A DNA stretch of 28,193 nt from Bacteroidales bacterium. Its GTDB lineage: Bacteria; Bacteroidota; Bacteroidia; Bacteroidales; UBA932. Positions 18,889-25,462 of this stretch are shown in pieces. The stretch's first letter is position 1. Each line of letters opens with the position of its first letter. The notes under the pieces were generated by a model. That model searched no databases, was not told the DNA's origin, and saw nothing but the letters and a program-made list of their open reading frames with translations. The position numbers were made by a program, and so were the translations under genes. The DNA is taken from the NCBI GenBank assembly GCA_024689525.1, contig JAILDI010000054.1, forward strand, positions 1 to 28,193, given 5' to 3'.

Positions 18889-19726
18889 TGTCGGTGTCCC
18901 GGCGCCACCACGTCATCTGGCGCTTGGCATAATGACGCGTATTACGCTGGATCAGGCGCACAGCCTCGTCCAGCGTTGTTATTCCGTCCAGATAATCGAA
19001 GAGTTCCTTGTATCCCACCGTCTGCAGCGCCGGGCAGTCGCGGTACGGAAGCAGGCTCTGCACCTCCTCCAGAAGGCCCCGGTCCATCATATCCAGAACC
19101 CTTTTGTCGATGCGCTCATAAAGCTCCTCCCGCGGCAGTGTGAGCCCGGTTTTCACGATTTCGAAATCGCGGTCCTTCGTGCTTCGCGACTTGAAGGACG
19201 AGAACGGCCGGCCGGTGTAAAGGCACACTTCCAGCGCCCTAACGACCCTCTGGCCGTTGGACAGGTCGATTTCATCGGCCGTCTCCGGATCCAGCTGGCG
19301 CAGTTGCTCCGCCAGCACCTCCACGCCCTCCGACTCCAGGCACTCCGTCAGCTGCTCGCGGTACTGCGGCGGAACGTCCGGGAAGCAGTCCAGGCCGTAG
19401 CAGAAGGCGTCGATATACAGCATCGACCCGCCTGTCATAATCAGGGTTTCATGGCCGTCGGCAAAGAGCTTATTCACAAGCTCAAGGGCGTCCAGCTCAT
19501 ATTTTCCGGCGGTGTAGACGGCATCGACAGGAAGGGTCTGGATGAAATAATGCTTCACCGCCGCAAGCTCCTCCTCCGAGGGCACGGCGGTGCCGATTGT
19601 CATTTTCTGGTAAAGCTGGCGCGAGTCGCAGTTGATGATGGGGCAGCCGTACTCCTGCGCCTTTTTGATGCTATAGGCGGTTTTGCCGGCCGCGGTGGGG
19701 CCCAGGATAATCTCTACCCGCCTCAC
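18860..19726 (-). CDS. miaA: tRNA dimethylallyltransferase
   Basis: MiaA adds an isopentenyl group to A37 of tRNAs that read codons starting with U. The P-loop GPTAAGKT spans residues 9-16. NCDSRQLYQKMTIGTAVPS (substrate-binding Asp and the DSRQ motif), GGSMLYIDAFCYGLD, NGQRVVRALEV and the final NTRHYAKRQMTWWRRD (tRNA-binding) are all present. At 288 residues it is slightly short but complete. Its start overlaps the end of the upstream pRiA4b-like gene by four bases, so translation is likely coupled. Its 3' end overlaps the 3' end of recQ by 29 bases, so the two stop codons sit inside each other's coding sequence. Confidence 0.96.
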
Positions 19727-20286
19727 TCCTCGTTTTCGTCGTAGATTTCCTTGCCGTCTTCGTCGCCGTCCTCTTCTTCCTCATCCTCGTCCTCAAGGTC
19801 CTCGTCGTCGAAGTCTTCATCGTCGTCCAGGCCGGGAATGCCCTCCCCGGGGAGACGGCGATGATGGTCCGGAAGGTCTTCGAAGGCCACATAGCCGTTC
19901 TCGAATTCGATTGGATTGGGGCCCTTGGAATCGACAATTACAGGATAGGTCGATGACAGGCCTTCCCCATCCTCCTCCACACTGATATTCACGCTCTTGC
20001 GGTTGGTTACGTCGTAGAAGTACACGAAGCTCACGGCCCCGTCGTTCACTGCCTTGGCAATGGTGACTTCATCCACCGCGCCGGCGCCGAGGTCGAACAG
20101 GCCGTAACGGGCAACCACGTCGCCCAGGGGATCCATCGCCTTGAACATTATCAGCTGGTCCTGAGGAAACTCCATATCTGCGCGCATCTGCTTGTGCAGG
20201 GTATAGAGAGTTGTGTCCCCGCCTGCCTTATACACCCTGTAGAAACCTTTGATGCCTGATAATGTGACTTTTACTCTGAATATCAT
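19723..20286 (-). CDS. pRiA4b ORF-3-like protein with acidic tail, 187 aa
   Basis: The start (MIFRVKVTLSGIKGFYRVYKAGGDTTLYTLHKQM) and the repeated short beta strands resemble the plasmid pRiA4b ORF-3/IS1096 passenger TnpR-like family, a ubiquitin-like or ferredoxin-like fold found in many bacteria. Residues from about 150 onward form a strongly acidic tail of Asp and Glu runs. There is no signal peptide or membrane segment. Similar genes lie before miaA in other Bacteroidales as I recall, so this is probably a conserved cytoplasmic protein rather than part of a mobile element. Function is unknown; the tail suggests binding to a basic partner. It has a full promoter upstream and overlaps miaA by four bases. 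Confidence 0.75.
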   Translation of the reverse strand: MIFRVKVTLSGIKGFYRVYKAGGDTTLYTLHKQMRADMEFPQDQLIMFKAMDPLGDVVARYGLFDLGAGAVDEVTIAKAVNDGAVSFVYFYDVTNRKSVNISVEEDGEGLSSTYPVIVDSKGPNPIEFENGYVAFEDLPDHHRRLPGEGIPGLDDDEDFDDEDLEDEDEEEEDGDEDGKEIYDENEE

Positions 20287-20321
20287 AACTACAATCGGCT
20301 TAAGAGGATTTATTCACAACT

Positions 20322-20353
20322 CAAATATAGCAATTTTTTGCTTTTCCGGCAAA
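20322..20353 (-). promoter_or_regulatory. Promoter of the pRiA4b-like gene and miaA
   Basis: On the minus strand TTTG (20350-20353), a 20-base spacer and an exact TATATTTG (20322-20329) form a complete Bacteroidota promoter. The start would be near 20315, giving a leader of about 28 bases. It overlaps the opposing yigZ promoter. Confidence 0.85.
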
Positions 20354-20368
20354 AAAACGCTAATTTCG
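20337..20368 (+). promoter_or_regulatory. Promoter of yigZ, placing the start at the ATG
   Basis: TTTG (20337-20340), a 20-base spacer and TAATTTCG (20361-20368, one mismatch to TAnnTTTG) precede yigZ. Initiation six or seven bases downstream coincides with the ATG at 20376, which predicts a leaderless message. Confidence 0.6.
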
Positions 20369-20375
20369 TACTCCG

Positions 20376-20975
20376 ATGAATCCGAGTGACGAATATCGCA
20401 GCATAGCCGCTCCCGCGGAGGGTCTGTTCAAGGACAACGGCTCGCGTTTCATAGCGCTGGCGTACCCCGTGGAAAGCGAGGAAAGCGTGAAGGAAATCGT
20501 TGCAGGGCTCAGGAAGGAGTATCACGACGCAAGGCATCACTGCTACGCGTACAGAATCGGGCACGACGGAGCCGTATTCCGCTCGTCGGACGACGGAGAA
20601 CCGTCGGGCTCGGCCGGCCGCCCTATCCTGGGGCAGATCGACTCGGCGGGGCTGAGCGACATCCTTGTGGTTGTGGTACGGTACTTCGGCGGCATCAAAC
20701 TGGGTATTCCCGGGCTCATCAGGGCATACAAAAGCTCCACGGCGGACGCCCTTGCGAATGCGACGGTAGTGGAAAAGACGGCCGGGACGGTGTACAGGAT
20801 ATCGTTCGACTATCTTTCCATGAACGCGGTGCAGAAGGTTCTCAAGGATATGAACCTTCCGCAAAGTTCGCAGGAGTTCTCCCAAAGCTGCTCCCTGGTA
20901 ACCAGGGTAAGGCTCACGGAGGACGATGCTTTCAGGCAGCGGCTGCAGGGAGTGGCGGAAATAGAACAAGTATAA
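20376..20975 (+). CDS. YigZ/IMPACT family protein
   Basis: Family motifs are complete: a GSRFIALAYPV start, HHCYAYRIG, SDDGEPSGSAGRPIL and VVVVRYFGGIKLGIPGLIRAY. A C-terminal ferredoxin-like domain of about 70 residues follows. The family is widespread, binds nucleic acid in some studied members, and is related to the eukaryotic translation regulator IMPACT; its bacterial role is not settled. Length (199) is normal. The ATG at 20376 fits the family start and lies at the predicted transcription start. A tandem copy of ten bases (ACAAGTATAA, 20966-20985) covers the stop codon. serC follows after 31 bases, without a clear promoter of its own. Confidence 0.92.
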   Translation: MNPSDEYRSIAAPAEGLFKDNGSRFIALAYPVESEESVKEIVAGLRKEYHDARHHCYAYRIGHDGAVFRSSDDGEPSGSAGRPILGQIDSAGLSDILVVVVRYFGGIKLGIPGLIRAYKSSTADALANATVVEKTAGTVYRISFDYLSMNAVQKVLKDMNLPQSSQEFSQSCSLVTRVRLTEDDAFRQRLQGVAEIEQV

Positions 20976-21006
20976 ACAAGTATAACCACATAATACCTAT
21001 TAACTA

Positions 21007-22080
21007 ATGAAAAAAGTACACGTATTCAACGCCGGCCCCTGCATCCTTCCGCAGGTTGCCATCGAAAAGACCAGGGAAGCCATGATCGACTTCGCCGGTA
21101 CAGGCGTATCTCTTCTGTCCATCTCCCACCGCACCAAGGAATGGGACGCGGTGATGGATGAAACCAGGGCCCTCTGGAAAGAACTGCTCCACATCCCGGA
21201 CACCCACGAGGTGGTATTCCTGGGCGGCGGCGCGTCCCTCCAGTTCCTGTATGTCGCAATGAACTATCTGGAGAAGAAGGCCGCATATCTGGACACCGGC
21301 GTATGGGCCCACAAGGCCCTCGTAGAGGCCCAGGGCATCGGCGAGGCCTATGCCATCGCCTGCTCCAAGGACAAGAACTACACCTACATCCCCAAGGGCT
21401 TCGAGATTCCCAAGGACATCGACTATCTGCATATCACCACCAACAACACAATCTACGGAACCGAAATCCATGAGGACATGGACTGCCCCGTTCCCCTGAT
21501 TGCCGATATGTCGTCTGACATTATGTCCCGCCCTGTCGATGTTTCCAAATACGACCTTATCTACGGCGGAGCCCAGAAGAACGTCGGTCCTGCTGGCGTA
21601 ATCTTCGCCATCATCCGCAAGGACTCCCTTGGCCGCGTCACCCGTCATCTCCCCACCATGCTCAACTACCAGACCCATATCGACAAGCTGAGCATGTTCA
21701 ACACTCCCCCCGTATTCGCCATTTTCGTGATGAATGAAACCCTGAAGTGGCTCAAGAGCATCGGCGGCGTGGAAGAGATGTACAAGATCAACAAGGCAAA
21801 GGCGGATCTGCTCTATGGCGAAATCGACCGCAACAGCATGTTCGTGGGCACCGCAGCCAAGGAGGACCGCTCCCTGATGAACGTGTGCTTCGTGATGGCT
21901 CCCGGCAAGGAGGAACTCCAGGACGAGTTCTTCGCCTTCGCCAAGGAGCGCGGTATGGTGGGCATCAAGGGCCACCGCAGCGTTGGCGGCTTCCGTGCAT
22001 CTCTGTACAACGCCTGCCCCATCGAGGATGTCCAGGCCCTTGTTGACTGTATGAAGGAATTTGAAAATCTGAAGAAATAG
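21007..22080 (+). CDS. serC: Phosphoserine aminotransferase
   Basis: SerC converts 3-phosphohydroxypyruvate to O-phosphoserine with glutamate, using pyridoxal phosphate; it also serves pyridoxine synthesis in some bacteria. The start ([15 protein letters not shown]), the GGGASLQF phosphate loop, [21 protein letters not shown] and [11 protein letters not shown] with the cofactor lysine at residue 191 are all present. The C-terminal FVMAP...[18 protein letters not shown] segment is typical. Length 357 is normal. serA follows after one base, so the two enzymes of the pathway are co-translated in the reverse of their reaction order. Confidence 0.97.
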   Translation: MKKVHVFNAGPCILPQVAIEKTREAMIDFAGTGVSLLSISHRTKEWDAVMDETRALWKELLHIPDTHEVVFLGGGASLQFLYVAMNYLEKKAAYLDTGVWAHKALVEAQGIGEAYAIACSKDKNYTYIPKGFEIPKDIDYLHITTNNTIYGTEIHEDMDCPVPLIADMSSDIMSRPVDVSKYDLIYGGAQKNVGPAGVIFAIIRKDSLGRVTRHLPTMLNYQTHIDKLSMFNTPPVFAIFVMNETLKWLKSIGGVEEMYKINKAKADLLYGEIDRNSMFVGTAAKEDRSLMNVCFVMAPGKEELQDEFFAFAKERGMVGIKGHRSVGGFRASLYNACPIEDVQALVDCMKEFENLKK

Positions 22081-22081
22081 T

Positions 22082-23008
22082 ATGAAGGTACTGTTAGCAA
22101 CCCAGAAACCCTTCGCGGCAAAGGCCGTGGAGGGTATTGTGGCTATTCTCAAAGAGGCCGGCCACGAAGTTGTAAAACTCGAAAAATATGAGGCGCAGGC
22201 CGACCTGGTGGCCGCAGTGGCCGATGTGGAGGCAATGATCATCCGCTCCGATAAAGTGACGGCGGAAGTCATCGCAGCCGCACCAAAGCTCAAGATCGTC
22301 GTGCGCGCAGGCGCCGGATTCGACAATGTCGACCTGGAAGCCGCAACCGCCGCCAAGGTGGTTGTGATGAACACCCCCGGCCAGAACTCCAACGCCGTGG
22401 CGGAACTCGCCCTGGGCCTGATGGTCTTTATGGCCCGCACACAGTTCACTCCCGCCACCGGCAGCGAGCTTCAGGGCAAGCGCCTCGGCGTACAGGCCTA
22501 TGGCAACGTGGGCCGTCTCGTGGGCCAGAAGGCTAAGGCCCTGGGTATGGAAATCTCGGCCCTTGATCCCTTCCTCACCGATGAACAGATTATCGCCGGC
22601 GGAGCGGATCCCGTGCACTCCGTGGAGGAGCTCTACGCAGCATCGGACTATCTTTCCATCCACATCCCCGCCCTTCCCGCTACCATCAAGAGCATAGGCT
22701 ACGACCTTATCACGAAGATGCCCAAGGGCGCTACCCTGGTTAACACCGCCCGCAAGGAAGTCATCGACGAAGATGGCCTCATGAAGGCCCTGGAAGACCG
22801 TCCGGACCTGAAATACGTCACCGACGTAATGCCGGACAACTACGCCGCCCTGCAGGAAAAATTCGGCCTCCGCGTCTTTGCCACGCCCAAGAAGATGGGT
22901 GCACAGACCTCCGAAGCCAATGTGAACGCCGGCCTCGCCGCCGCCCGCCAGATTGCGGACTTCTTCGCTACCGGTAACACTAAATTCCAAGTAAACAAGA
23001 AATGGTAA
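22082..23008 (+). CDS. serA: D-3-phosphoglycerate dehydrogenase, short lysine-type
   Basis: SerA oxidises 3-phosphoglycerate with NAD, the first step of serine synthesis. Substrate-binding VRAGAGFDNVDLEAA, the NAD fold (GVQAYGNVGRLVGQKAKALGM) and NTARKEVIDEDGL with catalytic Arg224 identify the family. At 308 residues it lacks the ACT and intervening domains that carry serine feedback in larger forms. The canonical TPH motif reads TPKKMGAQTSEAN, so Lys270 stands where the catalytic His is expected, and the matching Glu position looks replaced (VTDVMPDNY). This agrees with the lysine-type short enzymes I recall from Bacteroides and Entamoeba. Its 3' end overlaps the DUF1015 gene by 7 bases. 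Confidence 0.92.
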   Translation: MKVLLATQKPFAAKAVEGIVAILKEAGHEVVKLEKYEAQADLVAAVADVEAMIIRSDKVTAEVIAAAPKLKIVVRAGAGFDNVDLEAATAAKVVVMNTPGQNSNAVAELALGLMVFMARTQFTPATGSELQGKRLGVQAYGNVGRLVGQKAKALGMEISALDPFLTDEQIIAGGADPVHSVEELYAASDYLSIHIPALPATIKSIGYDLITKMPKGATLVNTARKEVIDEDGLMKALEDRPDLKYVTDVMPDNYAALQEKFGLRVFATPKKMGAQTSEANVNAGLAAARQIADFFATGNTKFQVNKKW

Positions 23009-24264
23009 GAGTTAAACCCTTTGCCGCAATACGCCCTCCGAAGGATTTGGTCACGGAGGTAGCGGCACCGCCGTATGATGTCCTGAATTCGGAAGAGGCG
23101 CTGGCTATGGCCGGAGAAAAGAGCCTCCTGCATATCACAAAGCCGGAAATCGACTTCAAGCCCATCGCCGGTGAGCACGAGCAGCGCACCTACGACAAGG
23201 CCGTGGAGAACTTCAAGCTCTGGAAAGAGCGCGGGTGGCTGGTACGCGAGGATAAGGAAAAGTACTATGTGTATGCCCAGACTATGGGCAAACGCACCCA
23301 GTACGGCATAGTCCTCTGCGCCCACACGGATGATTATGCCAATGGCATCATCAAGAAGCACGAGCTCACCCGCAAGGACAAGGAAGACGACCGTATGGTG
23401 CACGTGCGCATCCAGAACGCCAACATCGAACCCGTATTCTTCGCTTTCAAGGACAATGCGGAACTTGGCGAAATCATCGCCCGCACCGCAGCCGGGAAGC
23501 CGGAATACAAGTTCGTGGACGAGAACAAGTTCACCCACACCTTCTGGGTGATCGACGACGATGCCGTGAACGCCCGCATCACCGAAATCTTCACCAAAGA
23601 GGTCGATGCTTTCTATGTGGCCGACGGTCACCACCGCACGGCTGCAGCCGCCCGCGTGGGAGCAGAGAAGAAGGCCCAGAATCCTCATCACACCGGCAAC
23701 GAGGAGTACAACTACTTCATGGCCGTGTGCTTCCCCCAGAGCCAGCTCGCCATCATCGACTATAATCGCGTGGTGAAAGACCTCAACGGTTTCAGCGAAG
23801 AAGAGTTCCTGAAAGCCCTGGAGGCCGATTTTGATGTGGCCCTGGCCACCAAGCCTCGTTGCGGTCGCCCGGCAAAGCCCTATGCCCCGGCAGCCCTTCA
23901 CAACTTCTCCATGTACCTTGGCGACAAGTGGTACAGCCTCACCGCCAAACCCGGCCGTTATGACGACAACGACCCCATCGGCGTTCTGGATGTTACCATC
24001 CTGTCGAACCTCGTTCTGGACAAGCTCCTCGGCATCAAGGACCTCCGCACGGACAAGCGCATCGACTTCGTGGGCGGCATCCGCGGCCTTGGCGAACTCT
24101 CCCGCCGCGTAGATTCCGGCGAGATGAAAGTGGCCTTCGCCCTGTATCCAGTGTCCATGGACCAGCTCATCCGCATCGCGGACACCGGCAACATAATGCC
24201 GCCCAAAACCACCTGGTTCGAACCCAAGCTCCGCAGCGGCTTAGCGATACATTCGCTGGATTAA
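23002..24264 (+). CDS. DUF1015 protein, serine-operon associated, 420 aa
   Basis: The protein fits the DUF1015 family over its whole length: an AAPPYDVLN segment near the start, KHELTRKDKEDDR, VADGHHRTAAAARV (DGHHR at residues 208-212), NYFMAVCFPQSQLAIIDYNRVVKD and, at the end, GDTGNIMPPKTTWFEPKLRSGL-like residues. It is cytoplasmic. Its function is not established to my knowledge. It overlaps serA by 7 bases, so it is translated with the serine pathway; as I recall the same order occurs in other Bacteroides-type genomes. The DGHHR motif recalls the conserved DGHHR/GxHR loop of ParB/Srx-fold proteins, a group that includes serine kinases, which hints at a phosphoserine-related role. That link is speculative. 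Confidence 0.9.
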   Translation: MVRVKPFAAIRPPKDLVTEVAAPPYDVLNSEEALAMAGEKSLLHITKPEIDFKPIAGEHEQRTYDKAVENFKLWKERGWLVREDKEKYYVYAQTMGKRTQYGIVLCAHTDDYANGIIKKHELTRKDKEDDRMVHVRIQNANIEPVFFAFKDNAELGEIIARTAAGKPEYKFVDENKFTHTFWVIDDDAVNARITEIFTKEVDAFYVADGHHRTAAAARVGAEKKAQNPHHTGNEEYNYFMAVCFPQSQLAIIDYNRVVKDLNGFSEEEFLKALEADFDVALATKPRCGRPAKPYAPAALHNFSMYLGDKWYSLTAKPGRYDDNDPIGVLDVTILSNLVLDKLLGIKDLRTDKRIDFVGGIRGLGELSRRVDSGEMKVAFALYPVSMDQLIRIADTGNIMPPKTTWFEPKLRSGLAIHSLD

Positions 24265-24303
24265 ACCGCTGCAGCGATCCCATTTATTAACAACTGCTTA
24301 CAA

Positions 24304-24337
24304 AAAGTCCTCTGGCTCAAACGCACCAGAGGACTTT
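24304..24337. terminator. Bidirectional hairpin, left edge of the AT-rich region
   Basis: AAAGTCCTCTGG (24304-24315) pairs perfectly with CCAGAGGACTTT (24326-24337) around a 10-base loop. It ends the serine operon on plus and the 216-aa lipoprotein gene on minus. The same stem recurs at 27146-27177. Confidence 0.85.
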
Positions 24338-24344
24338 GCATAAA

Positions 24345-24594
24345 GGTATTCCGCCTCCCGATCAATAATCATTTCCCGGAAAGCAAATTCTTTAGTGGGA
24401 AAGAGGATCATAATCGTCTGTCAAATCAAACAATCCGTCCTTAACGGAGAATGGGTGAACCACCCCAAGGGAATCAGTATACTGTCCCGTCATCGTAAAA
24501 TTACCGGCAAGAATACGCTCCTCAGGTGACCATTTGCGAATGCGTATTTTTGTCTCCGAAACATCGACAAGTTGGTATTCCGCCTCCCGATCAA
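24345..24594. repeat. Pair of 21-bp direct repeats
   Basis: A 21-base sequence beginning GGTATTCCGCC occurs identically at 24345-24365, beyond the lipoprotein gene stop, and at 24574-24594 inside that gene, where it encodes DREAEY on the minus strand. One mismatch and three further matching bases follow in both. The spacing is 229 bases. Confidence 0.9.
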
Positions 24595-25042
24595 CAATAT
24601 GCGGTATAATACCACCATTAGCATCTCCTATTCTTTCGCCCATATGCGAAATTGCTGGTAATAATAGATACCAGAACTCGGTTTCGACATCATTGAACTC
24701 GGCATCAGACTCAAGTAAATCAGAGGAAAAAGTAAAAGAAATCTCAGGAAACGGCATGGTACTAACGTAGTAACCATTCGATATTAAACTGGCATTAATT
24801 ATGGCAATCGAAGTCTCATCATCAATACTATACTTTGCAAATCGATGAATAGGGTAGATGAATCCGCCAGAGGTTTGTTGATTCACTTTTATATTATCAA
24901 TAGTAAAAGAAAGGGTACCCTTCCCCTCGGCAGTTTTTTTATTAAAATAATAATCACTACGCGAAACGTCGTAATCAGAAAAGTCGAAATCACAGGAAGT
25001 TGTGAGGATGATAATACCAACAATATACAAATACCTTTTCAT
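24392..25042 (-). CDS. Lipoprotein of unknown function, 216 aa
   Basis: A hydrophobic signal (YLYIVGIIILTTSC) gives a lipobox with Cys17, so the mature protein is lipid-anchored in the envelope. After the cysteine comes an acidic segment (DFDFSDYDVSRSDYY). A beta-rich body follows with SFTIDNIKVNQQ, FTFSSDLLESD and FTMTGQYTDSLGVVHPFSV, the last typical of Bacteroidota adhesin-like or immunoglobulin-like lipoproteins. I do not recognise a family. Base composition and codon use are more AT-rich than in the neighbouring serine operon. It lies 90 bases downstream of the small exported peptide gene on the same strand and has its own -7 box, so the two may be expressed together or separately. Confidence 0.85.
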   Translation of the reverse strand: MKRYLYIVGIIILTTSCDFDFSDYDVSRSDYYFNKKTAEGKGTLSFTIDNIKVNQQTSGGFIYPIHRFAKYSIDDETSIAIINASLISNGYYVSTMPFPEISFTFSSDLLESDAEFNDVETEFWYLLLPAISHMGERIGDANGGIIPHIVDREAEYQLVDVSETKIRIRKWSPEERILAGNFTMTGQYTDSLGVVHPFSVKDGLFDLTDDYDPLSH

Positions 25043-25071
25043 ACATTAATCTCTATCATTAGTGTCCACTG

Positions 25072-25079
25072 CAAAAATA
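25072..25079 (-). promoter_or_regulatory. -7 element of the 216-aa lipoprotein gene
   Basis: TATTTTTG on the minus strand matches TAnnTTTG exactly and would start transcription near 25065, 23 bases before the ATG. No TTTG is visible at -33. Confidence 0.5.
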
Positions 25080-25132
25080 GTAAAATCTATTCATTATTTA
25101 TCATCTACTTACTTTATTATTCATTCGCGCCG

Positions 25133-25273
25133 TCAATCATCTCCATTTGGCCGAGGAGTAATCACTATCGTCGTATCACCATCAGTCCATGTTTTGGAGA
25201 ATACTGTTGAAAAGGGTGCGCAGACGATTATCATCATGCAAATAATTATCTGCAGGTGTTTTGTCGTTTTCAT
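25133..25273 (-). CDS. Small exported peptide, 46 aa
   Basis: Read on the minus strand from the ATG at 25273, the frame gives a basic start (MKTTKHLQ), a hydrophobic core (IIICMMIIVCAPFSTVF) and a likely signal peptidase site near SKTW. A mature peptide of about 20 residues remains, rich in Thr, Asp and Pro and ending PRPNGDD. An exact TATATTTG box lies 24 bases before the ATG, which is the spacing seen at the other genes here and strongly supports a real gene. It is too short for usual gene calling. The divergent neighbour is a membrane TPR-HTH regulator. A role as a secreted signal or toxin-like peptide is possible but unproven; I recognise no homologue. Confidence 0.65.
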   Translation of the reverse strand: MKTTKHLQIIICMMIIVCAPFSTVFSKTWTDGDTTIVITPRPNGDD

Positions 25274-25296
25274 ATATCATACTGTATTTATCGCTA

Positions 25297-25304
25297 CAAA
25301 TATA
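25297..25304 (-). promoter_or_regulatory. -7 element of the small peptide gene
   Basis: TATATTTG on the minus strand is an exact consensus match with a predicted start near 25290 and a leader of about 17 bases. Its -33 region (around 25325) lies inside overlapping inverted repeats. Confidence 0.65.
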
Positions 25305-25310
25305 GAACAC

Positions 25311-25356
25311 ATTCTTTTCTATTCATAAAGAATAGCATAACATTTTCAAATGCTAT
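25311..25356. promoter_or_regulatory. Cluster of overlapping inverted repeats, candidate operator
   Basis: Three perfect inverted repeats overlap between the divergent promoters: ATTCTTT/AAAGAAT (25311-25317 and 25327-25333), CTATTC/GAATAG (25319-25324 and 25330-25335) and ATAGCAT/ATGCTAT (25332-25338 and 25350-25356). They cover the -33 region of the peptide promoter and could bind a dimeric regulator. AT-rich DNA gives such repeats by chance fairly often. Confidence 0.45.
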
Positions 25357-25434
25357 ATTGTTGATATTTAGATAGTTGGACATTTGCCGCATAACATTTT
25401 ACGTTTCGGAGCACAAATAACGGAGAATATTCTC

Positions 25435-25442
25435 TATATTTG
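25435..25442 (+). promoter_or_regulatory. -7 element of the TPR regulator gene
   Basis: TATATTTG is an exact consensus match 20 bases before the ATG at 25463; transcription would start near 25449. A TTTCG at 25404 is the nearest -33 candidate but lies somewhat too far upstream. Confidence 0.6.
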
Positions 25443-25462
25443 AACGGAGACAGTTTTTCTTC

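Noticed and set aside
20976..21006. Separate promoter or riboswitch for serC
   Set aside because: Only 31 AT-rich bases separate yigZ and serC and none match TAnnTTTG; no conserved leader RNA could fit.
24845..25328. Two plus-strand open frames overlapping the lipoprotein and peptide genes
   Set aside because: They have no promoter and no signal or domain pattern, and oppose minus-strand genes that have both promoter boxes and signal peptides.
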